A stretch of DNA of 64,000 bases, taken from Cyanophora paradoxa. Lineage: Eukaryota > Glaucocystophyceae > Cyanophorales > Cyanophoraceae. How positions within the stretch are numbered: the stretch's first letter is position 1; each line of letters opens with the position of its first letter. The notes beneath the pieces are model-generated. The model saw only the letters and a program-made list of their open reading frames with translations. It was not told the origin of the DNA and did not search any database. Shown here one piece after another: positions 1 to 12,000 of this stretch. The DNA lies in assembly GCA_004431415.1 (NCBI GenBank), contig QPMI01000520.1, positions 434,001 through 498,000 on the forward strand. The letters run 5' to 3'. Position numbers and translations under genes: made by a program.

Positions 1-3000
1 GAGCGCCTTCCGTATCCTCGTCAGCAATGGCGCCGGCTGACGTCCCGCGCAGTGCGACCTGGGTGATGACAACGGTCAAGCCGGCAGTGGGTGCTCGTCG
101 ACTTGCCAGAAAGTGTACATCCCGTCGTGCGGGAACGGCATCAAGGACGTCAACGAGCAGGCAAAGCGCCCGCCTCGCATGCGGCCTTACCTCGCCTTAC
201 CGTGGCCGGCAGTGCGACATGGGCGACCGCAACGGCCAGGCTGGTAGCGGCTGCTCGTCGACCTGCCGCACCGACTACCAGCCGCGCTGCGGCAACGGCA
301 TCATCGACAGGGGCGAGGAATGCGACCTCGCCAGCGTGCGTCCGACTTCAGAGCGAGCTGTTTGTGTCTCCCACGCTGATCAGATGGTTGGTTGCAGAGC
401 AACGGCCACAACGGCTCGGGGTGCACATCCGACTGCGAGAAGGTTTACGTGCCCAAGGTCCGCATACTCTCGAACCGCTTTCCGTCCCAACCTGATCCTC
501 GGGACAGTGCGGTAACGGCATCGTGGACCTCATGGAGGAGGTGGGACCGCCTTGCAGCCGCCATTCCTCGAAGAGCTCGAGCTTACGACCCGTCCCCCGC
601 AGTGCGACCTCGGCGAGAAGAACGGCGCCCCCGGCGCGTCTTGCACCGCCCGCTGCACAGATGTGCCCAAGCCGCAGGAGTGCAGTGCGTCTCGTCCTCA
701 GCCGCCGCGCGACCAAACCACGCGGCCTTCTCACTCTCGCCCCAGCGCCGGCGGTTCCATCCTGCGAGCCGACGACCGTGCCGATCGTCTTCTCCGACAG
801 CGGCCCGCGTGCGCCCGGCAGCCCCGCGGGCGGCGGCGGCCTTGCTAAAATCTTGGGCGCGCAGGCATCCTGAAGCTGAAGAAGGTCTTCTCGGACTCGA
901 ACGAGTGCTCCAACTCGGGCATCCGCGAGGTCTCCGCCGAGTGCCCCTCCCCCGCCCCGTCCCCCGTCCCCTGGAAGATCTCCGTCTCCCGCACCGACGC
1001 GGTCCGCTGCCCCGGGGCCCGAGGCCCCGCGCGCCCCCGCTGAGGGCCGCGGCAGCGCGTGGAGGCGGAGGCTGCGAGCGAGTCGGTGGAGGAGGCGGAG
1101 GCGCTGGCGGCGGACGCCTCGTTCCCCAGCATCGACTTCTCGGCGGGGCTCGCGCACGCCTCCGAGGCCGCCGACGGGGCCATCCCCGCCGCCTCCGAGG
1201 AGGCCGCCCCCGCCGAGGAGCCGGCCTCTGAGGTCGCGACCGCTGAAGAGACGGCGGTGGCGGCCGCGGAGGCCGAGCCCGTCGCGGCAGAGGCCGAGCC
1301 CGTGACCGTGGAGGCCGAGCCCGTGACAGTGGAGGCGATCGCCGCGGCGGAGCCCGAGCCGGTTGCCGCGGCCGAGGCGGAGCCCGTGCAGGCGGTCGAG
1401 GAGGAGGCCGTGGCCGCGTCGGAGCTGCCGGAGATGTCCCTCGAGGCGCTCCTGCGCGGCGTCGACGCCGGCAGCGAGGCGGCCTCCGCGCCGGCTGCCG
1501 CCCTCGGCGAGGGGGAGAACCTGCTGGCCGCCCTTGCCGTGTCGGCGACGGGCCCGGCGCGGGTGGCGCGGCTGGAGTCGTCGCCGCCGCCGTCGGTGCC
1601 AGAGGAGGAGATGGCGTACCTGGAGGCGCTGGAGGACGCGTGGGCGATCGTCTCCGAGGGCGAGCTCGACGGCGGCGCCCTCGGCGCCGAGCTCGACGAC
1701 CTCTACTACGCCGCCGCCGCCTCGGAGGAGTGCCCCACCGGCGTCGGCTGCGTCCACCCCGTGCGGCCCCGTCCCACTCGCCGGGGCGCGCCGGCCCCCG
1801 CTAACTGCCCGCGCGAGCAGAAGCCGGTCTCCGTCGACAAGGTCACGGACTACACCTCGGGCGTCCCGCCCAACTTCGTGCAGAGTGCGGCCCCCGCCGC
1901 TCGCGCCGGCGCCCCCGCGTCCGGCCGACGCCGCCCCGCGCCCGCGCAGCGCCGGAGTCGCCGGTCGTGGTGAACATCTCGCCCCCGAATGTGCTGATCG
2001 ACCAGAAGCCGCTGCCGCCGGTCCAAACGGGCGCCGCCGTCGTCACCGTCGTGAGCGAGGAGCCCGTCGTCAACTTCGGCGCCCCGGAGCACGTCGCCCA
2101 GACCCTCTCCCTTCCGGGCGTCACCCACGGCGCGCCCGCCATCCCCGCCGCGCGTCGCGGGGCCGCTGAGGGCGGGGCGCGCAGACTACTCGCAGGTGGA
2201 CGTGCGGTTCCAGCAGGAGGAGCCGCTGACGAAGGTGGAGGTGCCGGCGCAGAAGGTCGTCATCGAGTCGCGGCCGGTGCACGTCGTCGCCCCCGACGCC
2301 CTCCCCGAGCGCGAGGTCGTCGTCCCCACCGACCCCATCTACGTCTCCGTCCCGTCCGCCCCCGCCCCGGCCCCGCCCGCCCACCCACCCAGCCGGGCGC
2401 TCCTGACGCGCGGGGCGGGGCGGCAGGGCCCCCACGGTCTTCGCGAACGCGCCGAAGGGCCCGATCCACGCCCAGGCGGAGGCGCGGACGATCCACGTGA
2501 GCGTGCCGGCGCCGGTGCTCAACGTGCCCGAGGGCGTCGTCGTCACCAAGATGGCACCCTCCTCTTCCGTGGACATCGCCGTGCAGTCGCCGGCCGTCCA
2601 GGCCAGCGGCGCCCCCGTCTCCTCCGTCTCCAAGGAGGCCCCCGGCCAGACCGTCGACGTCAACGTCCCCGCCGTCGAGGCCGGCCCCAGCCCCGGCCCC
2701 GCCTCGCCGTGCCGGCCCCCCGGCGACCGTTTCTGCCGCGCAGGTTGCGCTGGGCATGACGCCGACGGACCAGTCGGTGCAAGTGGTGCCGCAGAGCCTG
2801 CGCATCTCCCCGGAGCCCCAGGAGCTCTACCTCCAGGTCCCCGAGGGGCCCTCCGTCGGTCCGCCCCGCCCCGGCCGCGAGCACCGCCCCCGCCCCGCCC
2901 CGACCCCGCCCCCCGCAGTCAACGTGCCGGTGCAGCCTGTCTACGTGCAAGTCCCCGACTACCCCGTCCGCAGTGCGCCCCGCCCCGCCCCGCCCCGCCC

Positions 3001-3758
3001 CGCCTCCCGGCGCCTGACGCGGCGCAGTCGACGGGCCGTCGGGGCCCATCAAGGTGGACATCCCCGCGCCCCAGATCGACGTCGACATCCCTGCCCCCAA
3101 GGTCGCGCCCCCCGCCCCGGGCCGCGCCCCGCCCGCCGTCGCGAGCGCGTCGCCGCAGGTGTCCGTGACGGCGCCGAAGGAGCCCCTGAAGATCACCATG
3201 CCGTGCGGCCGGCCCCGGCACTGCCACGCGCCGCGCCGCTCACGGGGGGGGCGCGCAGGGAGATCCCGATCGAGATCGACGTGCCGCGGGTGACGGTGAA
3301 CACGCGGGAGGACATCCTGACGGCGGGCGGGAACGACCCGCTCGAGTCGGTCTTCGTGGAGGTCTCGGACGACACGGTGACGCTGAACGAGCCCTCGATG
3401 CCCGTCATCCTCCGCATCGTCCGCGGGCCCTCCAAGCGCCGCCTCCTCGACGAGGAGCGCCAGCAGCAGCGCGACGAGAGCGACGACGAGTACGACGGCG
3501 AGCTCGAGATCAGCGGCTCCGTCGGCGCCGTCCTCTCCCGCCACGCCGTCGCCCCCACTGCCGTGCGTCCCGCCCCTCCTCCCACCCCCCACCCCCCCCA
3601 CCCCACCCCACCCCCGGCCCCCGGCCCCCGGCCCCCGCTGCATCGCCCGGCCCTCGCCTCGGCCGACCCCCGAGGCGCAGGAGGATGCGGCTGCGGCGAC
3701 GGAGGGCGTCGAGGCCGACTACGTGGAGTACCTGACGGGCCTCGACCAGGACATGTAG
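1..3758 (+). CDS. DUF4215-repeat protein with acidic and V/P-rich tail (5' end outside window)
   Basis: The first 700 bases carry about four Cys-rich modules of the form CGNGI..D.GEECD....G.GC.S.C, the DUF4215 pattern usual in extracellular proteins. They are split by short introns (for example 336-397, GT to AG) that often fall inside the GE|CD part of a module. The frame continues through an exon with VFSDSNECSNSG (about 880-1010) into a long acidic exon (about 1059-1880) rich in AEPV repeats. Many small exons follow with alternating V/P strands such as VDIPAPQIDVDIPAPK, and the model ends EYLTGLDQDM-stop at 3756-3758. Introns are about 50-100 bp and C-rich. The head and tail join in frame, but the single-gene model and exon edges are inferred. 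Family knowledge suggests a secreted or cell-surface protein; the signal peptide would lie before base 1. Exact function is unknown. Confidence 0.6.
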
Positions 3759-4149
3759 GCGACTGCTTAGGAACCGTAGCTCGCGCGCGTGTGTTTGTGC
3801 GTTGTGTGCCAAATCGACGCATGCGCGATGAAAGGCAGGGGGACTGCAACGTCCAACGGCCTAGGGGGACTGCAACTACGGGACTGCCCCAGCTGCCCCG
3901 TCCGTCCCTGGCCCGTCGCCCTCGCCGAGGAGCCTCGTCCAGGTTATTAAGCAGGAGGTCGATGCCGCGAATCGAAGGCCGCATGCGCAGCCCCAGCGGG
4001 GCCGGGGACGTCGACTGTTAACGTTTAACGTTTTCTAGATCTAGGCCTACGTTTACCGCGGCCGGTTGGGTCTGAAGTAGGCCGGAGCGCACGAAGGCCG
4101 GCTCTACCCCTCCAGACGCGCGAAAGTGCCGCCAGCTGCAGACGACGGG
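3759..4149. other. intergenic, no gene seen
   Basis: This is the gap between two plus-strand genes. It holds a short imperfect direct repeat around GGGGACTGCAAC (about 3838-3882) and nothing else I can support. Confidence 0.4.
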
Positions 4150-5771
4150 ATGGCCTCACAGTCAAGATGGCCAGCTGCGGACGACGTGGATGAGGTGATC
4201 AAGATGGCCGCGGAGGAGGCAGACTCCGCGGCCGCCGCGTCGAGCGCCTTCAATGGCCGGAGCAGCCCGAAGGACGTAGAGAACGTCGCGGCAGCCCTGC
4301 AGGCGAAGATCGCAGAGCTTGTAAGTCCTTAGTGCCTGCAGTATGCGAGGATCGCGCTCACGTTCCGCGCAGGAGGACGACGCGCCGGAGCCAGGTGGTC
4401 AGCATATTCAAAACCGCACGCCGCGATAGCTGAGCCCTGCGTAGATGCGGCAAAGGACAAGAAGAAGAGCAAAGATAGCAAGGATGCAGGCGGCGACGCG
4501 TACAAGCAGAAGTACCTGGCGCAGGCATGCCGCGCCGCTCGGTCATTCCGATCGCCCCGGCTTCCGGCTGAAGCGCTCCTCCAGGTGCAGGAAACCAAGA
4601 AAGCGCAACAAGAGAGCGCTACGTTGCGAAAGAAGATTGAGCAGTCCGCTCGGGAAAAGGATACAAGTAGGCGCCCCAGCGCTCGCCGCCGCATGCCCGC
4701 CCCAACCGACGCGGGTGCGGCGCAGTCTACGCGGAGCTCACGAAGTCGAACGCGATCAAAAGCAAGCTTGAGACTCTCTGCCGAGAGCTGCAGAAGAACA
4801 ACAAGATAATACTTGTCCGCCAACCGCACCTGCGCTCTGCAGCCATCGCGCCTGCGCCTGACGTCTCCCCTGCTATGACGCACGCAGGAGGAGAGCAAGC
4901 GCGTGGCGCTGGATGAGGCCACGAAGCGGCAGGAGCTCTCCAAGAAGTTCCACGACACGATCAAGGACATCACGCAGAAGCTGGAGGAACAGGGCGAGGA
5001 GAGGATGAAGCAGTTCAGGGAAAACGAGCTGTGCGCGGCTTTCCTTTCCTTTTCTTTTGCACCGGGCCGACGCGTGGCAGGCTGCGGGACAAGCTGAAGA
5101 ACTTCGCGGAACAGTACGAGCTGCGGGAGCAGCACTTCGCGCATCAGCTGAAGACGAAGGACCTGGAGCAGCAGCTGTGGCAGGCGAAGTTCCAGCAGCA
5201 GAAAGAGCTGGCGGACCAGGAGGCGGTGAAGGCGGCAGCGTACAAGGAGCAGGCGGCGACACTGGTGAAGACGGAGCAGGAGCTGCGGAGCCAGCTGCAG
5301 ATGTACGGGGAGAAGTTCGAGCAGTTCCAGGAGACGTTGACCAAGTCCAACGAGGTCTTCAACACCTTCAAGAAAGAGATGGAGAAGGCGCGCGCCCCCG
5401 CCAGCCGGCCGGCCCGCCCGCCGGCCCGCCCGCCCGCCGCGCCCGCCCGCTGAGGCCGGCCCGCAGATGTCAAAGACGATCAAGCAGCTCGAGAAGGAGA
5501 ATACATCGCTGAAAGACAAGTGCCAGAAGTCGGACATCACCATCATAGGTCCGCCGCCGCCGCCACCCCCCCGCCCGGCCGGCCGCCCTGGGCCTGCCGA
5601 CGCGGACGCGCAGAGATGATCGAGGAGAAGACAAGCTCGCAGAAGAAGTTCGAGACGCTGAAGGCGCAGAAGGAGAAGCTGGAGGGCCTGTGCAGGACGC
5701 TGCAGGAGCGGCAAAAGAAGCAGGCCGCAGAAAACAGCTCCCCGCCGCCGGCCCCCGCCGCCCCCGCCTAG
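4150..5771 (+). CDS. TXLN: taxilin family coiled-coil protein
   Basis: Taxilins are long coiled-coil proteins that bind syntaxins and take part in vesicle traffic. Spliced exons give the family's hallmark segments in order: KLETLCRELQKNNK (about 4765-4808), KRVALDEATKRQELSKKFHDTI (4898-4960), LRDKLKNFAEQYELREQHF (5088-5147), YGEKFEQFQETLTKSNEVFNTFKKEM (5305-5383), MSKTIKQLEKENTSLKDKCQKS (5467-5532) and KLEGLCRTLQERQ (5677-5713). The first ATG of the open frame is at 4150; an upstream GTG at 4126 was not used. Intron 1 (4321-4372) and intron 2 (4395-4444) obey GT-AG and keep the frame. A short Pro/Ala tail precedes the stop at 5769-5771. The last intron borders are uncertain. Confidence 0.85.
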
Positions 5772-6036
5772 CTTTTTTCGCCGCCCGCCCGCTTTTTTTT
5801 CCTGCCGCCGCCGCCGCGCGGCTTTTGTCCGCCCTGCAGGACCCCCGCCCCCCTGGCCTCGCCCCCCTCGCCGGGGGTAGGCCACAGTGCGGTGCCGGTG
5901 CGGGGCGCTCGCTGGGGCACCTGCAGAGCTGAGCCGCACTGCGAATCGATGTATCAATTATCTTCTAAGAGGCGATCTGTAAACTGTTGCACGCGGGGCG
6001 TCCAAAGAAGGGGAGGCAGGGGTCAGGGGTCTGGGT
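5772..6036. other. intergenic between convergent genes
   Basis: GC-rich spacer between the taxilin stop and the TEP1-like stop on the other strand. It is pyrimidine-rich and no gene is visible. Confidence 0.4.
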
Positions 6037-9000
6037 CTAGAGGTCGGGGAGGGCGTCGGGGTCGAGGCCGCGGAGGCGGAGGGCGTAGACGTGCCCGAGA
6101 CTGTCGCCGGCGGCGAGGAGGGGCGGTCCGCCCTCGGGCCCCGCGGCGGCGTCGAGGGCCGTGCAGGCGGCGCGCGTCGCGAACTCGGCGAGCAGCTGCG
6201 GGGGCCCCTCGTGCGCCTCCAGGCCCCGCCCCTCGTGCTGGGCGCCCTTGCCGCCCTCCACCACGGGGCTAAAGCGGGCGCGCCAGACGCGGACCCAGCC
6301 GTCGCCGCAGGCCGCCGCGAGGGTCATGTCCAGCACGCTGACGGCCACCGCGCCGCGCCCCGCGCGCTTCTTGCCGACGTCCCGCTCGAGGCGGGCGCGG
6401 AGGAGGCGGAGGCGGGAGACGGCGGGGCCGGAGGGCGGGGCGGGGACGAGGGGCTCGGCCCCGCAGAAGAGGGTCTGCTTCTCGAGGTCGGCGGCGAGGA
6501 GGTGCCCGTCAAGGGTGAAGGCCGCCGCGAAGCGCCCCTCGGCCATCGCGCAGCACGCCAGCGGCCGCGCGGGGCCCCTCGCTGCGCCGGGCCCGCTGAG
6601 GGGCGGGAGGAGGACGTCGGGGCGGGCCTCGTCGCCGCCGGCCTCGGGCTCGCGCCAGGCGCGGAGGCGGCCGTCGTGGGAGGCGGCGAGGAGGGCGAAG
6701 GGCCCGCGGCAGCCGGCGGGGCGGGCCGCCACGTCCACCACCCAGTCCAGCGCGGGGAAGGAGCTCCAGGCGAGCTCGAGGCGGCAGCTGCGCTCCTCCG
6801 GCTGCCAGAGCTCCACGCGGCGGGCCCAGGAGGCGACCAGCCAGCGGCCGTCGGGGGTGGCGGCGAGGGCCGCGACGGGGGCCTCGCGGGGGGCCCCGGC
6901 GCCGCCGTAGGGCTTGCCCGAGGCGGCGTGCCAGGTGTAGAGGTCCCCGCCGCGCACCCCGCCGCCACCAGCGCCCCGTCCGCGCTCCACGCCACGCTCT
7001 CCAGGCGCGCCGCGCGGCCCCCGGCGCCGGCGGGGAGCGGCAGCAGCCGCAGCAGCTCGCCCGTGGTGGCGTCGGTGAGGGCGGCGCCGCGCCCGTCGGG
7101 CGAGACGGAGGCGAGGGTGCGGGCGTCGGGCGAGAGGGCGACGGCCGTGACGCGCTCGAGGTGTGCGGGGGCCTCCTGCTGCCCCCCGCTCGCCTCCCAG
7201 AGCTGCGGCGGGGAGGATCAGGCGCTGCGCGCAGCGGGCGGGGGGGGCGGGCGGGGGGGCGGACGCGGAGGGTGCCGTCCTCGGAGGCGGTGGCGAGGGC
7301 GGCGTCGGGCCCGTAGGCGAGGCCCCGCACCGGCCCCGAGTGCCCCGCCAGCGCCCCGAGGCCGCTCCCGGGGGCGAGCGTCCAGCCCCGCACCGTCCCG
7401 TCCTGCGCCGCCGAGAAGAGGCGCAGGGAGTCGGGCCCGAAGGCGAGGGCCGAGATAGCCCCCGCGTGGCCGGCGAGGGCCTGCCCGCGGTACGCGTCCG
7501 GGCCGGCCTCCTCGCCCTCCTCGCCGCGGGCGCGGGCGGCGGCGGCGGCGCGCTCGACCTCCGCCGCGAAGTAGAGGCGGAGCTCGCCGCTGACCTCCCC
7601 CGTCGCGATCGCCGCGCCGTCCGGCGAAAAGGCGGCGGCGGTGACGGGCCCGCCGTGCCCGGCGAGGTCCACGGTGCGGCCGCCGGCGCCCCACGGCGTC
7701 AGCGAGCACTTGCCCTCCCACGAGGCCGTCAGGAGCACGCCCGAGTCGCCCGGCGCGAACGCGAGCGCCGTGACGAGGTCCCAGTGGGGCTGGAGCCGCG
7801 CCAGGCGCCGCCGCCGCCGCCAGTCCCACACCACGACGCTCCCGTCGCGCGCGCCGGCCGCAAGGATCGCCGCCTCCTCCTCCTCGCCCCAGCTGCCGCC
7901 GGGGCGGGGGCCGCCGGCGAGGCCGGAGCGGAGGTCGCGGGGCGCGAAGGCGAGCGCGGAGACGGCGCCGGCGTGCTCGTCGAGGGTGGCGAGGAGGGCG
8001 TGCGGGGGAGGGCGAGGGGCCCCTCGGCGCCGGGCTCCTCCTCGTCGCGCGGGAGGCGGACGGGCTCGACGGCGGCGCTGAAGACGCGGGCCGTCGTGTC
8101 GGCGGAGCCCGTCGCGAAGAGCGCCCCCGAGGCGTCGAAGGCGCACGCGTTGACCGCCTCCGCGTGCGCCGGCAGCAGCGCCCCCGGCTCCAGCAGCAGC
8201 TCGCACCCGCAGCCGCCCCCGACGAGGCGCCAGAGCCGCGCGTGCCCGTCGGCGGCGCCCACGAGGAGGAGGCCCTCGCTGGGGCTGGCGGCGAGGGCGG
8301 AGAGGGGCGCGGCGTGGGCCTGGAGGCGCTGCGGGGCGCCGCCGGGGCGGGTGGCGTCCCAGGCGAGGAGGCGGCCCTCGGCGTCGGCCCCACGACGGCC
8401 TCGTGCGCCGGCAGCAGCACCAGCGCCGCCACCGCCGCCCGCTTCCGCCCCGCCGCCGCCCGGGGCAGGGGCCGTGCGGAGGGCCGCCACAGGGGCGGCG
8501 GGGGCGAGCGGGGCGGGAAGAGGGCGACCTGGCGGGCCCCCGCGGCGTCCCAGAGGCGCGCCGGGGCCGCCGCCTCCTCGAAGGCCGCCGCCAGCTCGCG
8601 CCCGTCGGGGCTGAAGCGGAGGGCGAGGCCCGGGCGGGGCCCGCCGGCGGCGAGGCGCACGTGCGGGGTCGGCACGCCGCGGCGCCAGAGGAGGAGGGCC
8701 CCGTCGAGGCCGAGCGAGGCGAAGAGGGCGGGGTCCGAGGGGCAGAAGCCGAGGGCGCGCACGGCGCGCGTGTGGCCCAGCAGCGACTCCGCCTCCCCCG
8801 CCCCCACGCGGCCCTCCGTCGCCACCGCCCACAGCCGGATGCTGCGCGCCCGGCGTCAGGGGGAGGCGGCGGTGCGGACGGGAGGGCGGGGTGCGCGCCA
8901 GCCGTCCCAGGCGCCGGTGGCGAGGGCGAGGCCGTCGGGGGACCAGGCGACGGCGTTGACGGGCTTGTCGCCGGGGGCGCGGAGGGTGGCGACGCACTCG

Positions 9001-12000
9001 CCGGCGGCGAGGTCCCACACGCGCACGCTCGCGTCCCACGAGGCGGAGGCCAGCAGCTCGCCCCCGGGGAGGCGGCGAGGGCGACGACGGGCCGCCCGTG
9101 CCCCGCCAGCGGCGCCGGCTCCCCGGCCGAGACGGCGTCGAGCACGCGGAGGGCGCCGTCCGCGCACGCCGCCACGAGGCGCCCCGCGGCGGCCCCCGCG
9201 AAGGCGAGGGCGTGCACGGCGGCGGCGTGCGGCGGCGAGGCCGCCAGCTCGGCCCCGTGCGCGTGCAGAAGATGCGCACCGCCCCGTCGCGCCCGGCGGC
9301 GGCGAGGCGGCGGCCGGCGGGGTCGAAGGCGCAGCAGAGGACGCCGTCGCGGTGGGCGGGGAGCGTCGCGCGGCACGGGTCCGTCCGCACGGGTTTGTTC
9401 GCGTGCTCCACCCACGATCCGCCCTCCGCCGCCAGCGCCGCCGCCGCCGCCTCCGCGGGGGCCGTCCCCTCCGGCCAGTTCGCGGCCTGCGGGGCGGCGT
9501 CAGGGGAGAGAAAGAGAGGAGGGCGGGGGAGGGGCGGACGAGCTGGAGGGCGAGGTGGGGCCGCGCCCCGAGGATGTGCGCGTTGGCGCGCACGAAGCGC
9601 GCGAAGTCGCAGACGCGGCCGCAGGCGGCGCGCGAGAAGGCGTTGGCGGCGGCGGCGGCCGAGGCGGCGGCGGCGGCCTGCGAGACGGCGGAGAAGCGGG
9701 AGAAGCCCCCCACGGGCCCGTCCTCCTCGGCGTCGAAGCCGGCGCCGGCGGGGCCGCCGCCGAGGCGCAGGGCGTCGGCGTAGTCGTCGAGGAGGTCGTG
9801 GAGCATGCCGGCGGCGCACTTGCGGCGCACGAAGGCGACGTCGGTGAGCAGCGCCTCGAGCTCGCCCCAGGCCCGCGCCCGCGCGAGGTGCCGCGCGGCC
9901 TCCGCCAGGCCCCGCCGCTCGCCCCGCCCCGCCCCCTCGTCCGGCTCCTCGACGGCGCGGAGAAAGTGGGCGGCGAGGTGCCCGTGCACGGCGAGCGCCT
10001 GCGGCGATGTGTCGGAGCCGCGCAGGTACCGCCGCCGCACCGCCGCCTCCGCCAGCGGGTGGAAGAGCGAGAGGCGCGGCTCCCCGCCGGGCCCGGGCGT
10101 CTCCCGCAGGAAGGGCCGCAGGGCGCGCAGCAGGGGCGCAAAGCGGGCGGCGGCGAGGCGGGCCTCGCCGGCGGTGCGGGCGCGGAGGGCCGGCGGGGGG
10201 CCAGGAGGTCGGCGGTCGCCCGGGGCGGGGCGGCCGCAGCAGCGCCGCCAGCTCCGACTCGTGCAGGCCGCCCCGCGCGCACAGCAGCGCGGCGAGGGCG
10301 CCGGCGGCGAGGGCGCGGCCGCCGGGGCCGGGGCGGGGCCGTCGGCGCGGAGGGAGGAGCGGGCGGAGGAGCGGGGGCGAGGGAGGGCTCGACGTCGGCC
10401 TCGAGGCGGGCGAAGGCGTCCTCGAGGAGGCGCTGGAGGGTGCCCGGCAGGCCCTGCAGCTTCTCCCGCAGGCCCTCGAACGACCCGAAGCACCGCAGCT
10501 CCTCGCACGCCACAGCGAGGTAGAGGGGCTTGTCGGCGTCGAGCTTCTTCGCGAGCACGTCCATCTCGTTGGCGCCGCCGCCCTCGGCCCCCTCCTGCAG
10601 CCGCTTCCGGTAGCGGCCGAGGGCGGCGCGGACGAGGGCGCGGCGCTCCTCGAGGGGCATTGGGCCGACGGGGACGAGGGGCGGGGCGGGGCGGCGGCGG
10701 CGGAGGGCCTCGAGGGCGGCGCCGGCGTCCGGCCCGTCGGGGGCGGCGGAGACGATGCAGGGGACGGGGAGGGAGGCGGGGAGCCAGGTGAGGAGGCGGG
10801 CGCGGTGCGCCTCGTCCAGCGCGTCCAGCCCGTCGATCACGATCAGCACCCGCTTCGACTCGCCCCTGCCGCCCCCGTCGCGCCCGGGCGGGGCGGGGCG
10901 GGGCGGGGCGCGGGGCGGGGGAGGCACGTGTGGAGGGCGGCGAGCTGCGCGTAGCGGACGAGGGCCTCCTGCAGCGCCCGCCACTCGTGCGGCACGCTCC
11001 CTGCGCGCTCCGCTCGCCGCGGGGCGCGGGGCGGGGCGGGGCGGGCGGGGTCGGCCTCGCTCGCGCACCCTCGTCGGCGCCGCACCAGCGGGCGATCTCG
11101 AGGCAGATGCGGCGGAGGAGGCGCCGGGCGTCCGCGGCGGCCGCCCCCTCGCCGGCCCCCACCGCGTGGAAGACGCAGAGGGCCTTGCCGCGGCGCTTGG
11201 CGGCGCGGGCGGCCCAGTGGGCGCGGAAGCGGGTGGCGGCGGCGGCGAGGAGGCTCGTCTTGCCGCAGCCGCTGCGGCCCTCGACGGCGAGCACGGGCCG
11301 CTCGAGGACGGCGCGGTCGGGGCCGGCGAGGGCGTACCCCTCGACGAGGCGCTCGAGGAGGTCGGCGCGGCCGACGAAGCCGGCGTCGGGCCCGGCGCGG
11401 GCGTCGCGGAGGGCCTCGTGGGGCTCGCGCTCCGCGAGGACCTCGTCCGGCTCGCCGGCCTCCAGCTCGGGGAACTCGGCGTCGAGGGCCGCCCACAGCT
11501 GCTCCCGCGCCCCCGCCTCGAAGGCCCCCAGGGCCCCCACCTGGGGCAGCCCGTTGAGGACGCCGGCCCAGGTGCACGGGTAGTCCTCCGTGACGCGCCC
11601 CGGGCAGCGCTTGCGGAGGGCCTGCTTGAGGGCCGCGAGCCGCAGCGCCGCCTCGGGCGACTCCGCCTCGAAGCCCCTCCGCAGCTCCGCCGGCGCCGAG
11701 GAGAGGTACGCGGGGGAGCGGAAGAAGAAGCAGGCGCGCGGGTTGTGCCGCGCGATCGCCGCGTGCCGCATCTCGAGCTCCGTGATGGAGCGCCCGGGGG
11801 GCAGGCTCTTGAGCCAGTCGTAGCGGGCCTCGTCGGGGGCGGCGTAGGCCTCGGGGCAGTAGCCGTAGCGCTGCCCGAGGATGCCGAGGAAGAGGGGCCG
11901 GCAGCGGTCCACCTGCTCCAGGCACACCTCGATCGGGCTCCGCTCCGCCAGGTCCTCCCCCGTCACCCCCCACCGCCTGCCCCGGCGCTGAGCGGGGCCG

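Noticed and set aside
4126-4149. Taxilin start at 4126
   Set aside because: It is a GTG; the first ATG in frame is 4150.
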